Shown in pieces: positions 1 to 7,788 of a stretch of 64,000 nt of DNA. How positions within the stretch are numbered: the first letter of the stretch is position 1; each line of letters starts with the position of its first letter. The notes beneath the pieces were generated by a model. It did not search any database. It had not been told where the DNA came from and saw only the letters and a list, made by a program, of their open reading frames with translations. Source of the stretch: RGIG3002 sp964449325 (GTDB lineage: Bacteria; Bacillota; Clostridia; Lachnospirales; Lachnospiraceae); contig CAYUYJ010000004.1 in assembly GCA_964449325.1 (NCBI GenBank), forward strand, positions 94,757 through 158,756, read 5' to 3'. The position numbers were made by a program, and so were the translations under genes.

Positions 1-68
1 GAGAAGAAGAAAATTATGAATGAAAAACAATTAAAATGGAAAAGCCAGACGATGCCTCTTCAAATTTC

Positions 69-117
69 TTGACAAGTGAACGACTGTTTACTATAATGTT
101 AGTAAACGGTCGTTCAC
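69..117 (+). promoter_or_regulatory. sigma-A promoter overlapped by TetR-type operator
   Basis: TTGACA at 69-74 and TATAAT at 92-97 are separated by 17 bp. A 17-bp inverted repeat (arms 76-92 and 101-117, 16 of 17 positions matching, 8-bp centre) covers the spacer and the -10 box. This is the layout of an autoregulatory TetR operator, and the TetR gene starts 19 bp downstream. Binding by that protein is inference. Confidence 0.85.
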
Positions 118-135
118 TGCATGGAGGAGATAAAA

Positions 136-774
136 ATGTCTGAGACAAGGGAAAAAATATTAATGACTGCACTTTACTTGTTTGCAAGGGAGGGTTATGA
201 GGCTGTTTCAGTAAGTACAATCGCAGGAGAATTGGGAATGACAAAAGGAGCTCTATATAGGCATTATAAAAATAAACGTGATATTTTTGATAGCATTGTT
301 GAGAGAATGTATCAAATCGATGCTGAAAGAGCGGAAAAATATGAAGTTCCACAAGTAAAATATGAAATCCGGCCGGAAGCATATAAAAATCAATCTGCAG
401 AAAAAATTATGGATTTTACGATTGCTCAGTTTTTCTTTTGGACAGAAGACGAGTTTGCGTCCGATTTTCGTAAGATGCTGACATTGGAGCAATATCGCAA
501 TGCAGAAATGGCAGAGCTTTACAGTCAGTGTATTGTTGCAGGACCGGTTGACTATATGGAGGATTTGTTTCGTGAACTGATTCAAAAAGGGGTATTGAAA
601 GAGGAAAATCCCAGGCAGCTTGCGGTAGAATATTATGCCCCGCTTTTCCTTCTTATCAGTATGTTCGATAAAATAGGAGAAAATGAGGATTACGTTGAAA
701 TTCTCCGTAATCATACGGAACGCTTTATGCAGAGTCATGTTATGGATAAGGAAGATATGAAAAGAGTAATTTGA
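136..774 (+). CDS. TetR/AcrR family transcriptional regulator
   Basis: A 212-residue protein with an N-terminal TetR helix-turn-helix (about residues 5-50, with the TKGALYRHYKNK recognition-helix region) followed by an all-helical ligand-binding domain. The ATG at 136 is chosen over the in-frame ATG at 121 because GGAGGAG (123-129) lies 6 nt before it. The palindrome over its own promoter indicates autorepression. The GNAT gene 44 bp downstream is on the same strand and may be co-transcribed, which would make it a candidate target. The inducer cannot be told from sequence. Confidence 0.9.
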   Translation: MSETREKILMTALYLFAREGYEAVSVSTIAGELGMTKGALYRHYKNKRDIFDSIVERMYQIDAERAEKYEVPQVKYEIRPEAYKNQSAEKIMDFTIAQFFFWTEDEFASDFRKMLTLEQYRNAEMAELYSQCIVAGPVDYMEDLFRELIQKGVLKEENPRQLAVEYYAPLFLLISMFDKIGENEDYVEILRNHTERFMQSHVMDKEDMKRVI

Positions 775-818
775 GTAGTCGTGCTATATGGCTCGATTAT
801 TAAAAACAGGAGGAAGAA

Positions 819-1445
819 ATGAATACAAACAATATTATGATACGTTTAGAGAAAAAAGAAGAATATCGAGAAGTGGAAAATTTGGTAAGAGAAAGTTTTT
901 GGAATGTATATCGTCCGGGATGCTTTGAACATTATGTTTTAAATCAACTACGAGATGATCCGGCATTTGTTCCGGAACTTGATTTTGTTATGGAACAGGA
1001 TGGCAAGCTGATTGGTCAGAATATGTTTATGAGAGCAAATATCAAGGCGGATGATGGCAGGACTATCCCCATCATGACTATGGGCCCAATCTGCATTACA
1101 CCTGAACTTAAAAGAAAAGGGTATGGAAAAATTATATTAGACTATTCTCTGGAAAAAGCAAAGGAACTTGGCTGTGGTGCTGTCTGTTTTGAAGGTAATA
1201 TTGACTTTTATGGGAAGAGTGGTTTTACTTATGCCAGCGAATTTGGTATTCGCTATCATGACTTGCCGGAAGGTGAAGATGCATCCTTTTTTTTATGCAA
1301 GGAATTGATCCCGGGATATTTGGATGGGATTACAGGTGAGTATGCAACGCCACAGGGGTATTTTGTGGATGAGGCAGAGGTGGAAACATTCGATAAGGAG
1401 TTTCCGGCTAAAGAAAAATTGAAACTTCCGGGTCAATTATTCTAG
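819..1445 (+). CDS. GNAT family N-acetyltransferase
   Basis: A 208-residue protein of the GCN5-related acetyltransferase fold. Residues about 85-110 carry the acetyl-CoA pyrophosphate loop (KRKGYGKIIL), preceded by a beta-4 strand (TMGPICITPEL) and followed by the FYGKSGF motif typical of the beta-6/7 region. An AGGAGG-like site (809-815) precedes the ATG. It probably transfers acetyl from acetyl-CoA to a small amine or protein N-terminus; the substrate is unknown. It lies directly behind the TetR gene without an evident terminator and may belong to its operon. Confidence 0.85.
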   Translation: MNTNNIMIRLEKKEEYREVENLVRESFWNVYRPGCFEHYVLNQLRDDPAFVPELDFVMEQDGKLIGQNMFMRANIKADDGRTIPIMTMGPICITPELKRKGYGKIILDYSLEKAKELGCGAVCFEGNIDFYGKSGFTYASEFGIRYHDLPEGEDASFFLCKELIPGYLDGITGEYATPQGYFVDEAEVETFDKEFPAKEKLKLPGQLF

Positions 1446-1460
1446 ATTTGAGGTGAAATT

Positions 1461-1556
1461 ATGGCATCAAGTAAAGACTATTTGCAATTCATTTTAGAGC
1501 AGTTATCTGAATTGCCAACGCTAAAACCCAAAAGAAGAGTAGAAAAGAGGATATGA
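1461..1556 (+). pseudogene. N-terminal remnant of a TfoX_N-type protein
   Basis: A 31-codon frame beginning MASSKDYLQFILEQLSEL matches the usual first residues of small TfoX N-terminal domain proteins (normally about 100-115 residues), then runs into unrelated sequence (PTLKPKRRVEKRI) and stops. GAGGTGAA precedes its ATG, so it may still be translated. Its stop overlaps the start of the next acetyltransferase. It is best read as a deletion remnant. The family match is from memory of the motif, not a search. Confidence 0.55.
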
Positions 1557-2134
1557 GTATGATGAATAAGAAGATTACAATTCGTCCGGAAGAACATAGA
1601 GATTACAAGAGTATTATTTCTCTAATTTTGCGTTCGTTTCAAGAAGGAACAGACTATTCTGATGGAAGCGATATTATTGCATTTGTAGAGGAAATCAGAG
1701 ATTCAAAATATTATATTCCAGAGTTATCCTTTGTTGCAGAATTAGATAACGAGGTGGTAGGACACTTTTTGTTTTCACATTTTCCGTTATCACCTACAAG
1801 AGAAGGAGGACATGATGAAAATCCAACCTCTGAAATTGTTATGTTAGCACCAGTATCAGTTCATGCTGATTATTTCCATCAGGGAATAGGAAGCGCTATG
1901 CTTAAAATGGGAATTGAGAAGGTAAAGGAAATGGGCTATAAAGGAATAACCGTTGAAGGAAATTTTAATTTCTATAATAAAGTTGGATTTAAAACATCAT
2001 CAGAGTACAACATTTTTCCGACAAGTGGATGGCCAATGGAAGAACCACGATGCATGATGTGTCAAGAAACATATGAAGGATCGTTGAATGGAATACATGG
2101 TTATATCGTTTATGACATGTATTTCAATGCATAA
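1553..2134 (+). CDS. GNAT family N-acetyltransferase
   Basis: A 193-residue GNAT protein. The acetyl-CoA loop is HQGIGSAMLKMG (about residues 104-115), preceded by the beta-4 strand IVMLAPVSVHADY and followed by FNFYNKVGF. It resembles the acetyltransferase at 819 in domain layout, but the two are clearly different sequences. The ATG at 1553 has AAGAGG (1545-1550) just upstream; an internal ATG at 1559 is also possible. It overlaps the stop of the truncated TfoX-like frame by 4 bp. Substrate unknown. Confidence 0.83.
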   Translation: MSMMNKKITIRPEEHRDYKSIISLILRSFQEGTDYSDGSDIIAFVEEIRDSKYYIPELSFVAELDNEVVGHFLFSHFPLSPTREGGHDENPTSEIVMLAPVSVHADYFHQGIGSAMLKMGIEKVKEMGYKGITVEGNFNFYNKVGFKTSSEYNIFPTSGWPMEEPRCMMCQETYEGSLNGIHGYIVYDMYFNA

Positions 2135-2159
2135 AATCGGAATTTGTGGGGTGATTAGT

Positions 2160-2465
2160 ATGATAGCTTTTAGTATAATGATGTGGTTTGTTTCTACTAT
2201 ACTCGTGTTCTTGAGCATTTCTTTATTACGAGGAAATTATGCAAGTGTGCATGGAAAAGTATTAGATAGCACAGATGATAAGGAAGGGTATGCAAAAGCT
2301 CTCGGAAAACCTATTTTATTATTAGGAGTTGGTATTGCTGTGGCGGGAATAACAGCTGTTGTATTACAACAGAAGTATTCAATAATTATCGCTGTTGCCT
2401 TTATAGTGATTATATTGATTATCGCTGCAATATGGGTCGGTAAGATTCAAAAAAGATTTTCGTAA
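2160..2465 (+). CDS. small membrane protein, DUF3784-like
   Basis: About 101 residues with three hydrophobic segments (approximately residues 2-20, 45-65 and 68-90) and a basic C-terminus (KIQKRF). The pattern of one membrane helix, a polar stretch with DDKEGYAKALGK, then two helices fits DUF3784 proteins of Firmicutes. The ATG at 2160 is chosen because TGGGGTG (2146-2152) lies 7 nt upstream; a longer frame from 2088 overlaps the previous gene. A rho-independent terminator follows at 2536. Function unknown. Confidence 0.65.
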   Translation: MIAFSIMMWFVSTILVFLSISLLRGNYASVHGKVLDSTDDKEGYAKALGKPILLLGVGIAVAGITAVVLQQKYSIIIAVAFIVIILIIAAIWVGKIQKRFS

Positions 2466-2535
2466 ATCGTTGTTTGTCGATTTGGTAAATTGTCAGACGG
2501 CACATTTGCACGAGTGGAAACAGTACAAAGGAAAT

Positions 2536-2572
2536 GTCAATCAAAATAGTTGATGATTGACTCTGTTTTTTT
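2536..2572 (+). terminator. rho-independent terminator
   Basis: An 8-bp perfect stem (2536-2543 with 2554-2561, 10-nt loop) is followed by a T-run at 2566-2572. It ends the transcript that carries the acetyltransferase and DUF3784-like genes. Confidence 0.75.
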
Positions 2573-2614
2573 AGCTATGAAAATCTAAAACGGAAAAAAT
2601 TGGAGTGGGATGAA

Positions 2615-3373
2615 ATGATTGGAATATATTTTAGTGGGACAGGGAATACAAAACATTGCATCGAAAAATTGATAGAAATGGTGGATAGTTCTGCAAAAGT
2701 TATACCATTAGAAAGCGAAGATATTATAAAAGAGATTAAGAGAAATAAAACTATAATTCTGGGTTATCCAACACAATTTTCTAATGCTCCTTTTATGGTG
2801 CGCGATTTTATTAAAAGAAATGCTTCCTTATGGAAAGGGAAAAAAGTATTTTGTGTAAATACAATGGGGCTTTTCAGTGGTGATGGAACAGGTTGTACAG
2901 CAAGAATTTTAAAGAAGTATGGTGCAGAAATCCTGGGAGGTATGCAAATAAAAATGCCTGATTCAGTCTGTGACAGTAAACTGTTAAAAAAGGATATTGA
3001 AGAAAACCGGCAAATCGTTAAAAATGCAGATAAGCGTATAGAACAGGTTGCAGAACAAATCAGGCAGGGAAAATATCCTAGGGAAGGGTTATCGTTCATA
3101 GCACATATCAAGGGATTATTTGGACAAAGGCTATGGTTCTATCGTAAAACGATGGGTTATTCCAATAAATTAAAGATAAGCGATTCATGTATTGGTTGTG
3201 GATTGTGTGCTTCTTTGTGCCCGATGAAGAATATATCGATGATTGATGGAAAAGCGGTGGCAGATACAAAGTGTACGATGTGTTATCGCTGTATAAGCCG
3301 TTGTCCTGAAAAAGCAATTACTCTGGTAGGAGACGAAGTAAAAGAGCAATGCCAATTTGAAAAATACAGTTAA
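2615..3373 (+). CDS. EFR1 family ferredoxin (flavodoxin fold plus two 4Fe-4S clusters)
   Basis: About 252 residues. The N-terminal half has a flavodoxin-like start (GIYFSGTGNTKHC) with the phosphate-binding SGTGNT loop. The C-terminal third has two CxxCxxCxxxC-type clusters, CIGCGLCASLCP and CTMCYRCISRCP, expected to bind two 4Fe-4S clusters. The protein should act as a cytoplasmic electron carrier in anaerobic redox metabolism; partners are unknown. The ATG at 2615 follows a GGAGTGGG site. It stands alone between terminators at 2536 and 3493. Confidence 0.88.
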   Translation: MIGIYFSGTGNTKHCIEKLIEMVDSSAKVIPLESEDIIKEIKRNKTIILGYPTQFSNAPFMVRDFIKRNASLWKGKKVFCVNTMGLFSGDGTGCTARILKKYGAEILGGMQIKMPDSVCDSKLLKKDIEENRQIVKNADKRIEQVAEQIRQGKYPREGLSFIAHIKGLFGQRLWFYRKTMGYSNKLKISDSCIGCGLCASLCPMKNISMIDGKAVADTKCTMCYRCISRCPEKAITLVGDEVKEQCQFEKYS

Positions 3374-3492
3374 TCAGCAGAAACAATGTATTGAAGTAAG
3401 GCAGAAGAAATTAGTTCAGAAGGAAATTATCCGGGAGCAGATGTAGTAGAAATTGTAAATCTTCGTGGTGACGAGACAACACACAGATGCAG

Positions 3493-3537
3493 ATCCGATA
3501 AATTAGTAATTAAATTTTACTGATTTATCGGATTTTA
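3493..3537. terminator. hairpin terminator behind the EFR1 gene
   Basis: A 17-bp inverted repeat (arms 3493-3509 and 3517-3533, one mismatch, 7-nt loop) is followed by a short T-rich stretch. It separates the EFR1 ferredoxin gene from the promoter at 3545. The 119 bp before it (3374-3492) contain an open frame without a start codon and nothing I can assign. Confidence 0.6.
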
Positions 3538-3544
3538 AATTATA

Positions 3545-3592
3545 TTGACAAAAGTGTCATAAATGAATATAATGTACTTATACGATAAGTAC
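3545..3592 (+). promoter_or_regulatory. promoter with YtrA/GntR-type operator
   Basis: TTGACA (3545-3550) and TATAAT (3568-3573) have a 17-bp spacer. Immediately downstream is GTACTTAT-ACG-ATAAGTAC (3574-3592), a perfect 8-bp inverted repeat across the transcription start. The GntR/YtrA-type regulator encoded next (3621) is the obvious ligand, giving negative autoregulation of the ABC operon. Confidence 0.85.
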
Positions 3593-3620
3593 ACATAAGA
3601 ACACAAAAAGGGGTGACGTT

Positions 3621-3995
3621 GTGGAAATTATTATAAGCAGCAACACGAGCAAGCCGATATATGAGCAGATAACTTCACAGATAAAAGCCATGATTATGAG
3701 TGGCGAATTACAGACCGGTGACGCCATTCCCTCTATGCGGGCTTTGGCAAAATCTATTCATGTAAGTGTCATTACGGTTCAAAAAGCGTATGAGGATTTA
3801 CAAAGAGATGGCTTTATTGAAACAACTGTCGGCAGAGGAAGTTTTGTGTCGGCACAGAATAAAGACTTCTATCAGGAGGAACAGCAGCGGTTAGCAGAAG
3901 AACATTTACAGGAAGCCGCAGACATTGGACGAACAAATGGAATACCATTAGAAAAACTAAAGGAGCTTTTGGCGATATTTTATGAGGAGGACTAG
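3621..3995 (+). CDS. GntR family regulator, YtrA subfamily
   Basis: A 124-residue protein with a winged helix-turn-helix (about residues 10-78, including SMRALAKSIHVSVITVQKAY) and only a short helical tail, the size expected for YtrA-type GntR repressors. These normally control an adjacent ABC transporter, and an ATPase gene overlaps its stop codon here. The start is GTG at 3621 with AAGGGGTGA upstream. The palindromic operator at 3574-3592 supports autoregulation. Confidence 0.9.
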   Translation: MEIIISSNTSKPIYEQITSQIKAMIMSGELQTGDAIPSMRALAKSIHVSVITVQKAYEDLQRDGFIETTVGRGSFVSAQNKDFYQEEQQRLAEEHLQEAADIGRTNGIPLEKLKELLAIFYEED

Positions 3996-3997
3996 TG

Positions 3998-4858
3998 ATG
4001 GATGCTATTTTGCAAGTAGAAAATCTGACAAAACAGTATAATGACTTTAAGCTGGACCATGTTTCGTTTTCCGTTCCAAAAGGAACTGTCATGGGATTGA
4101 TTGGAGAAAACGGAGCCGGGAAAAGTACAACTATTAATGCAATTCTTAACCTTATCCATATGGACGATGGTACAGTTAATTTTTGGGGGCAGGAATTATC
4201 ATCTTCAAAACAGCTTAAGGAGGACATAGGTGTTGTGTTCGACGGTATCAATTTTTATGAAACCTTAACACCGGTCAAAGTTGGAAAAATTTCCCGTGCA
4301 GCATATAAACAGTGGGATGAAAATTTATATCAGGATTTTTTGAAACGTTTTCAGGTCCCTTCTGACAAAGAAATTAAGACTTTATCCAAAGGAATGAAGA
4401 TGAAATTATGTATAGCTGTGGCGCTTTCTCATAAGCCTAAGCTATTGATTTTGGACGAAGCTACCAGCGGACTTGACCCTGTTATGCGTGATGATATTCT
4501 TGACATTTTACTTGATTTTGTACAGGATGAAAATCACTCTATTTTGATGTCTTCTCACATCACAACGGATTTAGAGAAAATTGCTGATTACATTACCTTT
4601 ATTCATCGGGGGAAAGTGCTATTTTGTAAAGCAAAGGATGAATTGCGCTATCGTTATGGCATTATCCGTTGCGGAGCGGCTACTTTCAATCAGATTGATA
4701 AAACAGAAATCCTTGCTTATCGCAAAGAAGACTATCAATGGAATGTGCTTGTGGCTGACAAAGAAAAAGCTGCAAGAAAATACAAAAATGCAGTCGTGGA
4801 TGATGCAACGATTGACGATATTCTGCTACTGTATGTGAAAGGAGAACAAGCCGGATGA
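3998..4858 (+). CDS. ABC transporter ATP-binding protein (YtrB-like)
   Basis: A 286-residue ABC ATPase: Walker A GENGAGKST (about residues 37-45), a signature region reading LSKGMKMKL rather than LSGGQ, and Walker B LLILDEATSGLDP. The C-terminal 70 residues are a variable tail. GAGGAGG (3983-3989) precedes the ATG at 3998; a GTG at 3995 overlaps the regulator stop. It should power an ABC-2 exporter, but the permease gene that follows is truncated, so the ATPase may be orphaned or use another membrane partner. Confidence 0.9.
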   Translation: MDAILQVENLTKQYNDFKLDHVSFSVPKGTVMGLIGENGAGKSTTINAILNLIHMDDGTVNFWGQELSSSKQLKEDIGVVFDGINFYETLTPVKVGKISRAAYKQWDENLYQDFLKRFQVPSDKEIKTLSKGMKMKLCIAVALSHKPKLLILDEATSGLDPVMRDDILDILLDFVQDENHSILMSSHITTDLEKIADYITFIHRGKVLFCKAKDELRYRYGIIRCGAATFNQIDKTEILAYRKEDYQWNVLVADKEKAARKYKNAVVDDATIDDILLLYVKGEQAG

Positions 4859-5049
4859 AAAGTCTTATCTTGAAAGATTTATACAATATCGGACACAATG
4901 CAAAATCCATGCTGTTTATGCTTGTCATGTTTGCTGTTATCATTATCCCTTCTTCCGGTGTTCAGGGATATATTTTTGTAAGCGCGATATTATGCAGTAT
5001 GATGATTGTGACAACATTTTCTTTTGATGTCAGGAGCTTTGAAAAATAG
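4855..5049 (+). pseudogene. truncated ABC-2 permease
   Basis: The frame overlaps the ATPase stop (ATGA) and begins MKSLILKDLYNIGHNAKSML, the standard start of ABC-2 permeases of YtrA-type operons. These are normally about 200 residues with six membrane helices. Here only two helices remain, and after TTFSFD the frame enters foreign sequence (VRSFEK) and stops at residue 64. The rest of the permease is absent downstream, so a deletion is likely. Confidence 0.75.
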
Positions 5050-5098
5050 GCAGCTAACAGATAAATGAACAAAATTTCATTCATGGAAGAGGGAAAAT

Positions 5099-5539
5099 AT
5101 GCCGAAGTCAAAAGAGGAATTGTTCCGGGAAATATTAAAAATTGCAGATGGAAGTCAGACCGTAAAACAAATGAAGCTGCTTGTGAAAATGCCGGTTAGT
5201 GCGAAGGAAAAAATACGAATTTTGTCGGAGACTATTATGAAAAGACTGGAAACTGATGAAAACTTTGCGGCAATGATAGCGCTGAACACACAAATGCTGT
5301 TGGAGAAAAATATGGAATATTCCTCAGAAGATACGACATATCAAACGCAATTGTATCAGTATACAGCAAAAATTATAGAACAGGGGCAAAAAGAAAAGAG
5401 TATGGTAGACGGCTCAAGTATGAAGCTTGCAGATTACTATTGGGGGGTGGTCTATTTGTATTCCCTAAAGCGTCTGTTTACAACGGAATATGAAATGATT
5501 TCCATGGAAGATTTGGAAAGAACCATTGTGAAAGGGTGA
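5099..5539 (+). pseudogene. headless TetR-type regulator (ligand domain only)
   Basis: A 146-residue helical protein. Its first residues, KSKEELFREILKIAD, match the point in TetR proteins just after the recognition helix (Y-x-YFKSKEELF), and the rest looks like a TetR C-terminal domain. The DNA-binding helix-turn-helix is missing. AGAGGGAAAAT lies before the ATG, so the fragment could still be translated. It starts 50 bp after the truncated permease; both losses may come from one rearrangement. It might be a non-DNA-binding dimer partner, but a relic is simpler. Confidence 0.6.
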
Positions 5540-5546
5540 GATGCAC

Positions 5547-6203
5547 ATGAAAAAAATATTGATTCTCGAAGACGATATTATGATTGCCTCAGGTATTACA
5601 TATGCATTAGAGGCGGAAGGGTATGAGCCGATTCATGCTGCGGATGTGCGTTCCGCTATAGACACCATTGGTAAAACCCCATTTGATTTGGCGATACTGG
5701 ATATGCAGCTTCCGGATGGAAATGGGTTTGATGTAAGCAAAAAATTGATGGGAAAGGATACTCCTGTCATTTTCCTTACTATAGTGGATGATGAGTCAAA
5801 TATAGTGAAAGCGTTTGATGAAGGGGCAGATGATTATGTGGTAAAACCCTTCAGAATCAGAGAACTCATCGCCAGAGTGAAAAGAACATTGGAAAACCAT
5901 AGCAGTGGAAGTACGAATGTGATTGAGATTGGTTCGGTAAAAGTAGATGTGAAAGTCGGCAAAGTTTTTGTGCATGGAGAGCAGGTGGAACTCACTGCAC
6001 TTGAATACAGATTACTTTTGATTTTTGCAAATAATAGAGGAATACTTATGACAAGAGAGCAGATTCTTGAAAAAATATGGGATATTGACGGCAATTTTGT
6101 CGAAGACAATACACTTACTGTTTATGTAAAACGCTTGCGGGAAAAATTAGGAGATGCAATCAGTATCGAAACTGTAAGGGGGATAGGATATCGTGTGGAT
6201 TAA
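5547..6203 (+). CDS. response regulator, OmpR/PhoB family
   Basis: A 218-residue protein with an N-terminal receiver domain (acidic pocket LEDD, phosphoacceptor Asp in AILDMQLPDG, KPF motif near residue 100) and a C-terminal winged-helix DNA-binding domain (LTALEYRLLLIFANN to the RGIGYRVD end). The ATG at 5547 is preferred over 5541 because the AGGGTG site is then 9 nt away. It overlaps the kinase gene by 11 bp, so the two are translationally coupled. The ABC exporter downstream is its likely target. Confidence 0.93.
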   Translation: MKKILILEDDIMIASGITYALEAEGYEPIHAADVRSAIDTIGKTPFDLAILDMQLPDGNGFDVSKKLMGKDTPVIFLTIVDDESNIVKAFDEGADDYVVKPFRIRELIARVKRTLENHSSGSTNVIEIGSVKVDVKVGKVFVHGEQVELTALEYRLLLIFANNRGILMTREQILEKIWDIDGNFVEDNTLTVYVKRLREKLGDAISIETVRGIGYRVD

Positions 6204-7017
6204 GAAAAAAGAGGTTGAGAAGTTATCGGAGCTTGTCAAAGGATTTATTTCCGAAGATGAGGTGGACATTCGGGATAACAAAGAGGGTGCATTTAGTATA
6301 TTAAAAAACGATATTTATGCGTTTGTAAATACCAGAAATGAACAACTGAAAAAAGTAGAGGAGCAAAGAGACGTTCTTGCTGAGTATATGGCAGATATTT
6401 CTCATCAGTTAAAAACCCCGATTACTTCAATGGTGATTATGACTGACTTACTTGAGACAGCAGATTCTGAAAAACGTTCTGAATTCATTCATAATATTAA
6501 GTACTCCCTGAATAAGATGGAATGGCTTGTGGGAGCACTTCTTAAGATGGCAAAGATTGATGCAAAGGCTATTACATTTTCAAAAAGAGAGGTTAAGGTG
6601 TCTGAACTGATAGAAGAGATTAAGCCTTCTGTAGATATTTTATTAGATATTAATAATCAGTCGTTACAATTAGCAAATGACTTCGTAATCAGTTGTGATA
6701 AAAAGTGGACGGTAGAGGCACTTACTAATATTGTGAAGAATGCGATTGAACATTCCCCTAAGGATAGTGAAATTGTAATTGATAGCGGTGATAACCCTAT
6801 GTACCAATGGATTTCGGTTATGGATAGTGGTGAGGGGATGAATCGTAACAGTTTTGCAACGTTATTTAAAAGATTTGAATACTCTACAAAGGAAAATGGA
6901 TTTGGAATTGGTATGCCACTTGCTTTGTCCATTATAAAAGGGCAGGGTGGCGATATTGACATAGATTTTGGTGGAAAAGGTCATGGGGCAACCTTTATTA
7001 TAAAGCTTTTTAAGTGA
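6193..7017 (+). CDS. sensor histidine kinase without membrane segments
   Basis: A 274-residue kinase starting at GTG 6193 inside the response-regulator gene. The H-box is DISHQLKTPIT (about residues 69-79), followed by N-box NIVKNAIEHS, G1 DSGEGM and G2 GFGIGMPLA. Only about 60 polar residues precede the H-box and there is no transmembrane helix, unlike usual kinases of ABC-linked systems. It is therefore cytoplasmic, or it senses through the FtsX permease in a BceS-like way (inference). Confidence 0.9.
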   Translation: MWIKKKEVEKLSELVKGFISEDEVDIRDNKEGAFSILKNDIYAFVNTRNEQLKKVEEQRDVLAEYMADISHQLKTPITSMVIMTDLLETADSEKRSEFIHNIKYSLNKMEWLVGALLKMAKIDAKAITFSKREVKVSELIEEIKPSVDILLDINNQSLQLANDFVISCDKKWTVEALTNIVKNAIEHSPKDSEIVIDSGDNPMYQWISVMDSGEGMNRNSFATLFKRFEYSTKENGFGIGMPLALSIIKGQGGDIDIDFGGKGHGATFIIKLFK

Positions 7018-7024
7018 CTAAATT

Positions 7025-7065
7025 GTCATTTTATCTTTTTATATTGTCACCGGACAGTCATTTTA
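7025..7065 (+). promoter_or_regulatory. possible response-regulator binding repeats
   Basis: The 87-bp gap between kinase and ABC genes has GTCATTTTA twice (7025-7033 and 7057-7065), 32 bp or three helical turns apart, with a further TTGTCA at 7044-7049. Direct repeats in phase are typical OmpR-family sites. No good -35/-10 pair is obvious. Confidence 0.3.
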
Positions 7066-7104
7066 CATTGCTAACATAGAGACAAAAGAAAAGGAGGAAA
7101 TAAG

Positions 7105-7788
7105 ATGGCTGTTTTAGAGGTAATGAACTTAACAAAGAAATATGGTCAGGGAGAATCAGAGGTAGTGGCACTTGATCATGTTTCTTTTTCTGTTGAAAAA
7201 GGAGAATTTGTGGCAATAATCGGAGCTTCAGGTTCAGGAAAATCGACTTTGATGAATATGATTGGAGGTATTGATAATCCAACAAGCGGATCTGTTTTAA
7301 TTGATGGAAAAGATATATCCAATATGAACGAGGATGAACTGGCAATTTTTCGCAGAAGAAATCTTGGGATGATTTATCAGTTTTATAACCTGATTCCAAC
7401 GCTCACAGCTGAGGAGAATATCGTTTTACCGTGGAGACTGGATGGGCGAAAGGCAAATCAGGAACGGGTTGATGAGATTATAAGGGTTTTAGGACTTACA
7501 GAAAGAGCAAAGCACCTTCCGGGACAGATGTCCGGTGGACAACAACAAAGAGTATCCATAGGACGTGCTTTGATTAATGAGCCGGCATTTATTTTGGCCG
7601 ATGAACCAACCGGAAATCTGGATAGTAAAAACAGCAGAGAGATTATTGATTTACTTAAAATTGCAAATCAAAAATACAATCAGACGATATTACTCATAAC
7701 GCATGATGATAAAATTGCGCTTTCGGCAGATCGTGTCATCACAATTGGTGATGGAAAGATTATCGGAGATGAGGTGATGAAGTCATGA
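7105..7788 (+). CDS. ABC transporter ATP-binding protein (MacB/BceA type)
   Basis: A 227-residue ATPase with Walker A GASGSGKST (about residues 38-46), signature MSGGQQQRVSIGRAL, Walker B FILADEPTGNLDS and the H-loop LITHDD. Size and motifs fit the LolD/MacB/BceA group that partners FtsX-type permeases. AAGGAGG lies 8 nt before the ATG. Its stop overlaps the permease start by 4 bp. With the upstream two-component system it forms a typical Firmicutes peptide-sensing or antibiotic-resistance module; the substrate is unknown. Confidence 0.93.
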   Translation: MAVLEVMNLTKKYGQGESEVVALDHVSFSVEKGEFVAIIGASGSGKSTLMNMIGGIDNPTSGSVLIDGKDISNMNEDELAIFRRRNLGMIYQFYNLIPTLTAEENIVLPWRLDGRKANQERVDEIIRVLGLTERAKHLPGQMSGGQQQRVSIGRALINEPAFILADEPTGNLDSKNSREIIDLLKIANQKYNQTILLITHDDKIALSADRVITIGDGKIIGDEVMKS

